From the NCBI GenBank assembly GCA_034111025.1, contig JAWUYB010000045.1, positions 1 to 24,405 on the forward strand: a stretch of 24,405 nucleotides of DNA, given 5' to 3'. The DNA is from CAJXJP01 sp034111025 (GTDB lineage Bacteria > Patescibacteriota > Gracilibacteria > BD1-5 > UBA6164). The first letter of the stretch is position 1, and each line of letters opens with the position of its first letter. The notes under the pieces were generated by a model. The model made no database searches. It was not told the DNA's origin and saw nothing but the letters and a program-made list of their open reading frames with translations. Shown here one piece after another: positions 10,101-18,779 of this stretch. Made by a program: the position numbers and the translations under genes.

Positions 10101-10534
10101 TCATTGTAATATCTGTTAAATATACATCGAAGTATTGAAATAACTTGATTTGAGAGTTTGATCCCAATAACTTATTTTCAGATATACAAAAAGAAGAAAA
10201 ATCCTCTATCGTTGATGAAAAAATAGAAGAACCCATTTCTCATCTTGTAAATAAACATATCAAAGATATAGATATTAGTGATATTGATTCAGTAAAATTT
10301 TATCCAAATTGAGATAAAAGTTTCATGAGCAAAGCAAAGAATCTTAAAAAAATCGTAAGAATGATTTTAGAAGAAAAACCTTGTTGAACTTTTGCTCCAA
10401 ATGAACTTATCGATACATATAATTATGTCGTAAAAAATTATAAATCTGAATTATCAAAACGTGATTTTGATATGATAGATTGAGCTATTCAAAATTTTGT
10501 AAAAAAGTGATGAAAAATAGAAATAAAAAAGTAG
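7166..10534 (+). CDS. Giant multi-pass membrane protein resembling DUF2339 (1122 aa)
   Basis: ATG 7166 to TAG 10532-10534, one continuous frame with dozens of TGA-Gly codons. Two N-terminal membrane helices (about 5-50) are followed by an acidic Glu/Asp-rich linker (about 75-130). Then ENLLAKIGSILVFLGVVFLM begins near residue 143, the entry motif typical of DUF2339 proteins. From there to about residue 985 the chain is almost unbroken hydrophobic helices, well over twenty. The last 130 residues are polar and cytoplasmic, ending GGKIEIKK, with a helical domain I do not recognise. DUF2339 proteins have no established function. Co-transcription with the TSP3 surface protein suggests an envelope role. 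The stop codon lies inside the terminator stem shared with the convergent methyltransferase gene. Confidence 0.8.
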
Positions 10535-10552
10535 ACTCAAGAGTCTACTTTT
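10527..10552. terminator. Shared bidirectional terminator carrying both stop codons
   Basis: AAAAGTAGACT / AGTCTACTTTT (10527-10537 with 10542-10552) with loop CAAG. The TAG at 10532-10534 ends the plus-strand DUF2339-like gene and the mirror-image TAG at 10547-10545 ends the minus-strand methyltransferase. T/A tracts on both flanks suit both directions. Confidence 0.85.
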
Positions 10553-11129
10553 CATTTTTTGCAATAATTGTAACATATATTCATATTTTAGAATGCTCTG
10601 TCTTATTTGTCTCAAATTTATCAAACAATATTTCCCAATCAGAGTAATAATTTTTTAAAGCATCTAAATCTAGTATTTTAAATGGAAATCATAAAGTCAT
10701 ACCATGAGCTGGAAGTTTAATATAATTAATTCCACCTCTAGTAGTATTTTTTTTCATTTTCAATATCATTTCTCTAAATTGCTTTTCATTATGTGCATAC
10801 TGTAAGCTCATATTAGAAAATATACAATCATATTGTTTAGTAAATTCATACTCAAACATATCTTCATTATATAAGTTGCTCGATAGTCTGGTCTTTTTAA
10901 ACTCTTGTTCTAAACGCGAGTATCCTATTTTAGATAATTCTATTCCCTCTACATTATATCATAATCTATATAATTGTTTTATATGTCGTCAAACTCAAAA
11001 TCATAAATCCATTACTGAACCACTTGTAAGTAATTGATTTATTCTCTTGACTTCTTCTTCTCATCAGATACTCCAAGGATTATGTAAATCTTTGAAAAAA
11101 TTATCATGATTTGCCTCGATTTTTTCCAT
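10545..11129 (-). CDS. Class I SAM-dependent methyltransferase (194 aa)
   Basis: ATG 11129-11127 to TAG 10547-10545. The SAM-binding motif I, VMDLGFGVGRH (39-49), has its three Gly codons all as TGA, followed by the acidic residue ending beta-2 in NVEGIELS. Post-I and motif IV regions (YDCIFSNMSLQYA, in place of the common D-x-x-x-SL-H) fit small methyltransferases of the Methyltransf_11/TehB type. An N-terminal helix with W-SIGGEEEV precedes motif I, as in many small-molecule methyltransferases. The substrate cannot be told. It is a single gene: its 3' end meets the convergent DUF2339-like gene 10 bases away in a shared terminator. The SufS terminator is upstream. Confidence 0.85.
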
Positions 11130-11183
11130 ATATTTGTGATAATATCTAAATTTATTTTAAAATATCTATAATATTTAATAAAC

Positions 11184-11211
11184 AAAAAAACCAGTGAATA
11201 CTGGTTTTTTA
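11184..11211 (-). terminator. Intrinsic terminator at the end of sufS
   Basis: The stem AAAAAACCAGT / ACTGGTTTTTT (11185-11195 with 11200-11210) has a GAAT loop. The sufS TAA (11211-11209) sits at the base of the stem. Confidence 0.8.
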
Positions 11212-12405
11212 TTTTAATTTATTTAATACTTCGAATAATCTATCTATTTCCTGAGTAGTATTATATATGTATAAACTTGCTCTCACTGAATGAGCTTGTC
11301 CATAAGATTTGAATAATGGTTGAGCACAATGTTTACCTGAACGAACTGCAATGTTATGATCAGCTAAAAATTCAGCTATATCATTAGAATGGTGTCAGTC
11401 TAATGTAAATCCAAATACTGATACTCTATTTTTTGTTTCAGTCGAACCAATAATTTTCATTATTGGAAAATCCTTTGCTTTTGCTAAGAAATATTCTACT
11501 AAATCATGTTCAATTTTTTCAATTACAGTATATCCTCAAATTGTAGCAATATAATCTAATGCTTTAAGTAAACTCACAGCTCAGGTGATATTTGGAGTAC
11601 CTGGTTCATATTTATCTGGTAAACCGGAAGATTTATAAGAATCTTTTTGTACATCTGATATAGCTCAACCTCATGAGAATACACATTCCATATCATTCAG
11701 TAACTTTTCTTTTCAATAGAGTATACCTATTCCTGAATCTGCAAAGACTTTATGACCTGTAAAAAATAAGAAATCACATCCTATAATTTTCACATCTACT
11801 TTCATATGAGGAACACTTTGAGAAGCATCAACTATAAATAGTGTATCTTCTCTTTTCAATTTCCCTACTCTTTCTAGATCAAAAATTTGTCCTGTTACAT
11901 TTGAAACTTGTGTTAATGATATAACCTTTACAGTATTATCATATTTTTTTTCAAAATCATCAAAATCTAAATCGAAATTAGGAGTAACATTTACGTATTC
12001 TACATTAATTCAAATTTCTTCTTTCAAAATCAACCAAGGGATAATGTTAGCATGATGTTCAACAATTGATACTAGAACAGTATCTCATTTTTTTAACTTA
12101 TTATTTCTTCTGAGTGTTTGAGATAATAAATTCAATGCATATGTTGAATTAAATGTATAAATAATTTCTTTATAAGAATTTGCATTTAACATTTCTGCAG
12201 TTTTCACTTTAGATTGTTTATATAATGATTCCGCGTTTTGTGCAATGTCATACATTCCTCTATGAATATTTGAGTAATTATTTGATAAAAAATCTGTGAT
12301 TCCATCAATAACCATTTTAGGTTTTTGGCTTGTAGCTGTTGAATCAAAGAAAATTAGGTCTGGATTATTTGAAAAAATTGGAAAATCTGATTTAAAGTTT
12401 GTCAT
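11209..12405 (-). CDS. sufS: Cysteine desulfurase, SufS type (398 aa)
   Basis: A PLP enzyme that takes sulfur from L-cysteine as an enzyme-bound persulfide for Fe-S clusters and other thio-cofactors. ATG 12405 to TAA 11211-11209, with length matching SufS (about 400). Seen in order: FFDSTATSQKP, NIHRGMYDIAQ near residue 50, IVDASQSVPH, the PLP lysine in FFTGHK (Lys219), GIGILYGKE, SGGGAI, EPGTPN, and the active-site Cys360 in RSGKHCAQPL followed by SVRASLYIYNT. These positions fit group II (SufS) rather than IscS. Many TGA codons occupy conserved Gly sites. No sufB, sufC, sufD or sufU is in the window, so the sulfur acceptor is unknown. The terminator overlaps the stop. Confidence 0.93.
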
Positions 12406-12473
12406 TGTATGTAATAGTTCTAAATATTTTATAAAGTTTATGTCTGTATTTTAAGCATTTTTGAAATAATTCA

Positions 12474-12501
12474 AGAAAAAATACTTCTAATACATAGAAG
12501 T
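12474..12501 (-). terminator. Intrinsic terminator after the poly-Asn membrane protein gene
   Basis: The 7-bp stem ACTTCTA / TAGAAGT (12483-12489 with 12495-12501), loop 5 bases, is followed on the minus strand by a T6 run. It begins three bases past the TAG at 12506-12504. Confidence 0.6.
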
Positions 12502-12503
12502 TT

Positions 12504-13148
<645 letters not shown>

Positions 13149-13185
13149 AAATATTATATAAATAACTAATATTTTTAGTATAAAC

Positions 13186-13227
13186 AAAAACAAAAAAAGA
13201 CCAAAATTTTAGTCTTTTTTTGTTTTT
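13186..13227 (-). terminator. Intrinsic terminator after ccdA
   Basis: A perfect 16-bp stem (13186-13201 with 13212-13227), loop of 10 bases, has a T-rich arm on the minus strand. It lies 16 bases past the ccdA stop. Confidence 0.8.
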
Positions 13228-13242
13228 AAAAGTCATGTATAT

Positions 13243-13977
13243 TTATTGTTGATGAATTTCAATTTTATCTAGAAATTGTTGTTCTAATTCACTTGCACCT
13301 AAGTATCATTGTTCAATTAAATAAGCTTCGAATGTTTTATCCCAGCCAAGCATTATAGCTAACCCTACGATTAAGAATAATACTCATAGTACTTTTTTAA
13401 AGGTACCACTAGGATCTGAAGCCCATTTTAATTTAGAAATAAATTTTTGTCCAAGTAATGCAATTGCTAACATGATAACTGATAATCCCAGTACATATGC
13501 AAATAAATTTAACATTCAAACAGCAAAGCTAGCTGGTAGAATAATACCTAAGATAATCCCATAGGTAGGACTACAACTAGAAAATACTGGACCAAGAGAC
13601 ATACCAACTAAGATACTTCATTTTACTCCTGTTTTATTTGCTGATTTAGCAAGATTTTTATTTGCAGAACCTGAAAATTTTCCTGATATTTTTTTCCAAA
13701 CATTTGGAAATAATGTAATCAGTCCAAAGAAAAATATAATTAGCCCTGATGCTATTTTTAAATAAGTTTCAGGAGCTCCAATAAAATGAGTTGTTGTTTT
13801 TAATAAAAGTGAAAAAACAATAACCGATACTGCAAGTGCTGCAATAATTATATATGGACGTGATTTATCTTCAGCTTCAGCTGAAGATGCTCATAATATT
13901 ACAGGTAATAATGGAAGCACACAAGGTGCTAAAATTGTTAAAACCCCAGCAAAAAATGATAATATTAATAAATCCAT
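13243..13977 (-). CDS. ccdA: CcdA/DsbD-type transmembrane disulfide reductase (244 aa)
   Basis: CcdA proteins pass electrons from cytoplasmic thioredoxin across the membrane to exported thioredoxin-like partners. ATG 13977 to TAA 13245-13243. The two redox cysteines are in place: Cys19 in ILAPCVLPLLPV and Cys135 in GPVFSSCSPTYG. Around them lie about six membrane helices, with a polar loop (about 92-120) and a charged C-terminal tail (LEQQFLDKIEIHQQ). A few Gly are TGA. The gene starts 4 bases after the stop of the three-domain thioredoxin lipoprotein, so the two are one operon and very likely one electron path. Alternative roles such as cytochrome c maturation are less likely because no cytochrome c gene or CxxCH motif was seen nearby. 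Confidence 0.92.
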
Positions 13978-13981
13978 TTTA

Positions 13982-15124
13982 TTATTGTAATTCAGATAAA
14001 ATATCTCAGTAATTTCTAGATCCGAACCATCTTTTTACCATAGTACCATTATCATCAATTTGAACAAATGTATGTTGAGAAACAACACCATATTTTACTT
14101 TTAAGTCTGCACTAGAATCATAGTCAACTTTGAAAACGTTTAGTCCTTCAGGTATAGAATCAGCTGATAAATTTTTAGCAGCTGTTATACACGATGGGCA
14201 CCAGTTAGCATGAAAAAATAATACTTTATTTCCAGAAGTTGCAGCTACTTTTTCAGCAGAATATTCTATAAACATTCCTGATTTTTTAATCATTTCTTTT
14301 TCTTCAACAATAGCTATTTCTTGATTTAACTTAGTTTTGATATCAAATATATTATTTGATCATCTCCACATAGAAATTTTATTACCATCTGAATCTACTT
14401 CGACAAAAGTATGTTTATCTGTAACATCATATTTTTTTCTTAATTCAGTAGCAGTATCAAAGTCAACTTTGAATACAGTTAACCCTTGAGTTGTTGTATT
14501 CTCTGTAAAACTTTTAGAAGCGTTTACACATGTACCACACCATTCAGCATGGAAAAATAAAACCTTATCTCATGATGTAGATGCTAAAATTCCATCTTTA
14601 TATTCCATGTAGTTAGCATTTACTTCTTTATCGATTTTATCTTTCATCATGTCAGATTTATCTTCCATTGATTCTGAAACCATGTTTTCTTTTTCAGACA
14701 TCATTTCTTCTTTTTCCATAGATTCAACTAAGTTTGATTCAATTCCTTCAATATTTTTAGAACCTGACCATTTTGCCAACATTTTTCCATCTCTATCAAC
14801 TTGTACAAATGTATGTTGAGAAGTTACATCATACATTTTTCTTAATTCAGTATTTGAATCATAATCTACCTTGAATACTGTTAATCAAGTAGATGTTTTA
14901 GCTTCAGCTATTTTTTTACTAGCACTTTTACAAGATCCACACCATGTTGCGTGAAAAAATAATACTTTATCTCAATTTGTATTTTTAACTGCTTCAGTAG
15001 AATAATCTAGATAATTAGCATTGGTTTTAGCTACAATTTCATTTCAAGCTCCCATAAGTGAACCTACACTACAAGATGTTAAAATAAATGAAAATACCAT
15101 AAGGGCAACTACTATTTTTCCCAT
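13982..15124 (-). CDS. Lipoprotein with three tandem thioredoxin domains (380 aa)
   Basis: ATG 15124 to TAA 13984-13982. Signal MGKIVVALMVFSFILTSC with lipobox Cys18 predicts membrane anchoring outside the cytoplasm. Three similar thioredoxin-fold units follow, each with LFFHAxWCxxC: CGSC (62-65), CGTC (196-199) and CPSC (309-312). Each unit continues FKVDYD(S/T).. and then QHTFV or KHTFV, where classical thioredoxins have the cis-Pro loop xPT, so His replaces Pro in all three. A Met/Glu/Lys-rich linker of about 45 residues joins units 1 and 2; the 2-3 linker is shorter. The start of ccdA lies 4 bases downstream, so CcdA probably reduces this protein, which then reduces envelope disulfides. 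A weak minus-strand -10 (TATAAA, 15163-15158) lies upstream. Confidence 0.92.
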
Positions 15125-15212
15125 AATAATTTATTAATAAATATAAAAAGTAATTCATTTATACCTGTGAACCTTAAGGAATCCTAAATCAAAATATTTT
15201 TAATAATTAAAG

Positions 15213-15239
15213 TTGTAATTCTCAAAAATTAACTATACT
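15213..15239 (+). promoter_or_regulatory. Probable promoter of the ABC transporter operon
   Basis: -35 TTGTAA (15213-15218) and -10 TATACT (15234-15239) are separated by 15 bases, slightly short. The AAGG of AAGGAAACC at 15260-15263, ten bases before ATG 15274, is one of the few clear Shine-Dalgarno sites in the window. Confidence 0.45.
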
Positions 15240-15273
15240 TTTTATAGCATTTTAAAATTAAGGAAACCATAAA

Positions 15274-16182
15274 ATGAAGGCATTAGAAATAAATAATTTG
15301 CATAAAAATTATTGAGAAAATCATGTATTAAAATGAGTAAGTTTTGATATAGAATCTTGAGATTTTTTTGCATTACTATGACATAATTGAGCATGAAAAA
15401 CAACATTAATCTCTATCCTTACAAATCTTGTAAACAAAACAAGTGGTGAGATGAAAGTAAATGGTGTTTCTATTGATGAAGATTTTTCAAAAGCAAGAAC
15501 TTGTATATGAGTTGTACCTCAAGAATTTAATTTTGATATCTTCGCAAAAGTTATTGACATAGTAGTAAATCAGGCTGGTTATTATGGAATTTCAAAGAAA
15601 GAAGCTGTAGAAAGAGCTGAATTTTATTTAAAAAAATTAGAACTCTGGGATAAAAGAAATATGGCTTCTAGAACTTTATCAGGTGGAATGAAGCGTAGAC
15701 TTATGATAGTAAGAGCCCTTATTCATAAACCAAAGATATTAATATTAGATGAACCTACCGCAGGTGTAGATGTTGAATTAAGAGCATCAATGTGGGAATT
15801 CATAAAAGAACTCAATGAGTCTGGAACCACTATACTACTTACTACTCATTACCTTGAAGAAGTAGAAGCATTATGTAATAAAGTAGTAATCTTGAATAAA
15901 TGAGATGTAGTAGAAAATACTACAACTAAAAAATTATTAAAAACTCTAGATAAAGAAACGGTAATACTTTCTACAAAAGAAGAAAAAATAATCATACCTT
16001 CAATATTACAAGAAAAATATGAAGCGAGTCATTCTGATGAATACGAAATACAAGTTATAATCTCAAAACAAGATTCTCTTAATGATTTATTTCAAATACT
16101 CAATGAGAATAAAATTGAAATCACAAGTTTTAGAAATAAGACAAATCGCTTAGAAGCACTATTTATAAATATGACAAAATAA
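15274..16182 (+). CDS. ABC-2 type exporter ATP-binding protein, YadG-like (302 aa)
   Basis: The ATPase of an ABC export pair. ATG 15274 to TAA 16180-16182. Walker A is LLGHNGAGKTT (34-44), with all three motif glycines written TGA (15379, 15388, 15394). Then come the Q-loop VVPQEF, signature LSGGMKRR, Walker B ILILDEPTAG and H-loop TTHYLEE. The C-terminal 90 residues (after about 212) are Lys/Glu/Ile-rich and typical of drug/antibiotic exporter ATPases. About 8 of 17 Gly are TGA. The permease follows after 21 bases. Lengths and order match the E. coli yadG-yadH pair, but the substrate is unknown there too. Confidence 0.92.
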
Positions 16183-16203
16183 TATAACATTACACATAAT
16201 AAT

Positions 16204-16965
16204 ATGATTGATTTGATCACTCTTACCTCGAAAGAAGTCTATCGTTTCCTACGTATTTGGAAGCAAACTCTCCTACCACCAATTATTACAATAGTTTTAT
16301 ATCTCCTAATATTCGGTAAGTTTATAGGTGAAAAAATTACTATCGTTGAAGGAGCTAGCTATATTGATTTTATATTTCCTTGATTACTTATGATGTCAGT
16401 GATTATGGCTAGTTATGGGAATACATCTGGTTCATTTTTTTGAGCAAAATTTCAAAAATCTATAGAAGAATTATTTGTATCTCCAATGTCTTCTTGGAAA
16501 ATATTACTTGGTTTTATACTTGGATGAATGCTCAGATGAGTACTAGTATGACTCTTAATATTCATTACATGATCATTCATGACCGAGATAAATATCCATA
16601 GTTATTTCTATATGTTTGTATTCATTATACTCACATCAGCCGTATTCTCACTTGCTTGATTATTTAACTGAATATTTGCAAAATCATTTGATGATATAAA
16701 TGTAATTCCTTCTTTTATCATTACTCCACTTATTTATCTTGGTTGAGTGTTCTACCCTCTCACTCTCCTATCACCTTTCTGGCAAACTGTCAGTCAATTC
16801 AATCCAATACTCTATATGGTAAATGGACTCAGATATGCTTTCATTTGACCAGAATTTACAGATATTAAATTATCTGTAGCAATATGAATTCTTTTTATTT
16901 TCATTTTCATATTAACATTCTTGAATATTCGTTTACTCAATAAATGATACGGAATCAAAAGTTAA
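16204..16965 (+). CDS. ABC-2 type permease, YadH-like (253 aa)
   Basis: The membrane partner of the preceding ATPase. ATG 16204 to TAA 16963-16965, with over a dozen TGA-Gly codons. About six membrane helices are visible. An N-terminal amphipathic stretch (LITLTSKEVYRFLRIWKQT) precedes the first. The family's central region FQKSIEELFVSPMSSWKILLG matches the conserved EERTSGTLE-like coupling segment, and near the C-terminus PLIYLGGVFYPLTLLSPFWQ and FNPILYMVNGLRYAF match the ABC-2 signature. One cistron downstream of the ATPase, followed by a strong hairpin terminator. Confidence 0.92.
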
Positions 16966-16973
16966 GACAAACT

Positions 16974-17000
16974 AAAAACGGCCCATGGGCTGTTTTTTTT
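16974..17000 (+). terminator. Intrinsic terminator after the ABC operon
   Basis: A 10-bp stem AAAAACGGCC / GGCTGTTTTT with one G-T pair (16974-16983 with 16988-16997), loop CATG, then T3. It starts 8 bases after the permease stop. Confidence 0.8.
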
Positions 17001-17002
17001 AA

Positions 17003-17463
17003 GATTTTTACTTTACTTTTAATAGACTCAAAATATTCTTCTAAGTTTTCTATTTTTAAATAGAGAGCTACTGAAAAATTTGAATATCATTTTCCTAAAA
17101 ATGGTAAATCTTCAGATAAACTTTTTTCTGATTATAGCATAAGTTCATAATTTTCAGATAATTCAGCACAACGTTTTACTATATCTTCTTTTACCATAGT
17201 ATCTACTATGTTTGGATTTTTTGAATGAGCTCTAACTATTTTTAGTACTTCTATTCAAAATAATGCCTTCATTTAAGATTTTGTAATTTTAGTATTTTCT
17301 GAAGCATCACGTAATAATCATGCAATCTGAATATCTTCAGAATAATTATTATTCCATAGATAAGTTCCAATGTTTAGGCTATGAAAGACTGCTCGTTTTT
17401 TCTCTCTTTTGGAAAATGAGATACTAGTAATCTCAATGCATCTTCAAACTTAAATCCGTACAT
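17003..17463 (-). pseudogene. Decayed HD-domain phosphohydrolase gene
   Basis: Reading from ATG 17463 gives MYGFKFEDALRLLVSHFPK, then a one-base frameshift near 17400. The new frame continues KKRAVFHSLNIGTYLW, IAGLLRDASEN, then TAA (17275-17273), MKALFGIEVLKIVRAHSKNP, a second TAA (17134-17132) and SEKSLSEDLPFLGKGYSNF. The order H..., LLHDxxED, FG..V..IV..NSK is that of HD-domain hydrolases of the (p)ppGpp-hydrolase type. The metal-binding HD itself has become RD and ED has become EN. One frameshift, two nonsense codons and a lost catalytic His make this a clear relic. The 3' limit is uncertain and merges with the ABC operon terminator. TGA-Gly codons show it was native or long resident. Confidence 0.75.
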
Positions 17464-17521
17464 GATTCATTTATTTAAGAAATATTAAATATAGCTAAAA
17501 ATAATAAATATAGTGGCAAAT

Positions 17522-18430
17522 TTATCAAAAATAAACTTTACATGAATATTTATTTTCTTTTGAATCATCATATGGATCGAAATAAACATTCACAACCCAC
17601 TGTGAATCTACATCAATTAACTTAATATTTTTAATAATTTTATTAGCTGTGTTATGAGCATCTAATAATTTTATTACTGGAGTAAAAACTAAATGTACTT
17701 CAACAAATTTAATTTTTCATGAGCGACGTGTTTTTAAATAATGATAATCATTTACTAGTTTTTCAGACCTAATACAATCGATAATATTCTTTACTTCCTC
17801 ATCATCTAGTGCAACATCTAATAGTATTAAAAATCCTTTTTTGATTAGCTCTACTGAAGAATACATAATATATAAAGCTATCGCAAATCATACCAGAGCA
17901 TCTATAAAAAACAAATTTGTAAAGTATATAATAGCGAGTGATAATAATATACCTCCTGTTGACCATAGGTCCGTTTTATAGTGAAGTGCATCTGATTCAA
18001 TAACCATGTTCTTAGTTTTTTTAGCTACATATTCTAAAAAATATACTAATGCTAAAGTGATAATAAATGATATTCACATGACTATAATAGATATAGCTAT
18101 GTATCAGATTGTTTCTTCAGAAATAAATTTTAAAACTGATGAATATAATATGTATCCTCCCGATAAAAATATAATGATACCTTCTAATAATGCTGCAAGT
18201 GCTTCTATTTTCCCTCTTCCATAGTTAAAATGCTCATCTGCTGGTATTTCAGCATTTTTAACAGCAAAGTAATTAAATATAGAAACAAACATATCCAAAA
18301 TGGAATCTATAGCTGATGATAACACGGCTATAGAACCACTTAATATTCAAAATATCATTTTTATAGATACGAGAATAAGTGCTGTTAATGATGATACTAT
18401 CGTTGCAATTTTTTCTAAAGGCATATGCAT
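17522..18430 (-). CDS. Cation diffusion facilitator (CDF, FieF-like) metal exporter (302 aa)
   Basis: CDF proteins swap divalent metals (Zn, Fe, Mn, Cd) for protons as membrane dimers. ATG 18430-18428 (MHMPLEKIA) or the in-frame ATG at 18424 are both possible; TAA at 17524-17522. Six membrane helices are seen. The metal site of helix II is present as SSAIDSILDMF (Asp42, Asp46), and of helix V as ESDALHYKTDLWSTGG (His-x3-Asp). The HFNYGRGKIEALAAL loop after helix II is family-typical. A cytoplasmic C-terminal domain (about 205-302) contains FVEVHLVFTP and DAHNTANKI. This D-D/H-D set is that of the FieF/Zn group. Fewer than ten Gly codons are TGA; the last codon before the stop is one. A TATAAT (18457-18452) lies upstream. 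Confidence 0.92.
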
Positions 18431-18451
18431 ATATAAAAAAATATTTATTGA

Positions 18452-18457
18452 ATTATA
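18452..18457 (-). promoter_or_regulatory. -10 element of the CDF gene
   Basis: Minus-strand TATAAT 22 bases upstream of the first possible ATG. No clear -35 box; the upstream terminator T-run occupies that position. Confidence 0.4.
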
Positions 18458-18473
18458 CTAATTTTTAGGCAAT

Positions 18474-18511
18474 AAAAAAACAATAGTTATAAATATACTT
18501 TCCTATTGTTT
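18474..18511 (-). terminator. Intrinsic terminator after the 45-aa gene
   Basis: The stem AAACAATAG / CTATTGTTT (18503-18511 pairing with 18478-18486) spans a 16-base loop and is followed on the minus strand by T7. The small gene's TAG (18505-18503) lies in the stem. Confidence 0.6.
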
Positions 18512-18640
18512 TGATAAACTTGTTCTTAAATTCAAAAGTGTTTGATATGTTTGTTCTATTTCAGGTGACATGTCTTTTTGAAGATATTGTTCTACTGAAC
18601 GTAATAAAAAATTTATATCGTGTAATTTTTGTTCTTTCAT
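18503..18640 (-). CDS. Small unknown protein (45 aa)
   Basis: ATG 18640 to TAG 18505-18503. The product starts MKEQKLHDINFLLRSVEQYL and ends RTSLSKQ. It is soluble, predicted all-helical, with regular Leu/Ile spacing as in a short helical hairpin or coiled coil, and has no glycine, so it reads the same in either code. It lies alone between the CDF gene and der, with a terminator that overlaps its stop codon, which supports a real short transcript. A perfect palindrome (TTCATATATGAA, 18672-18683) lies about 30 bases upstream and might be an operator. Function unknown. Confidence 0.55.
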   Translation of the reverse strand: MKEQKLHDINFLLRSVEQYLQKDMSPEIEQTYQTLLNLRTSLSKQ

Positions 18641-18745
18641 AATTCTTAGTATCTAATAAAATAATTTATCTTTCATATATGAACCTATCTTTTAATAGTA
18701 TATAAAATTATTATATTTCCTTTAGGTAAGAAAAAAGTAAGAAAA

Positions 18746-18777
18746 TAAAAAAACAGTAACTCTGAACTGTTTTTTTA
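18746..18777 (-). terminator. Intrinsic terminator after der
   Basis: The stem TAAAAAAACAGT / ACTGTTTTTTTA (18746-18757 with 18766-18777), 8-base loop, begins two bases past the der TAA (18782-18780) on the minus strand. Confidence 0.8.
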
Positions 18778-18779
18778 GA

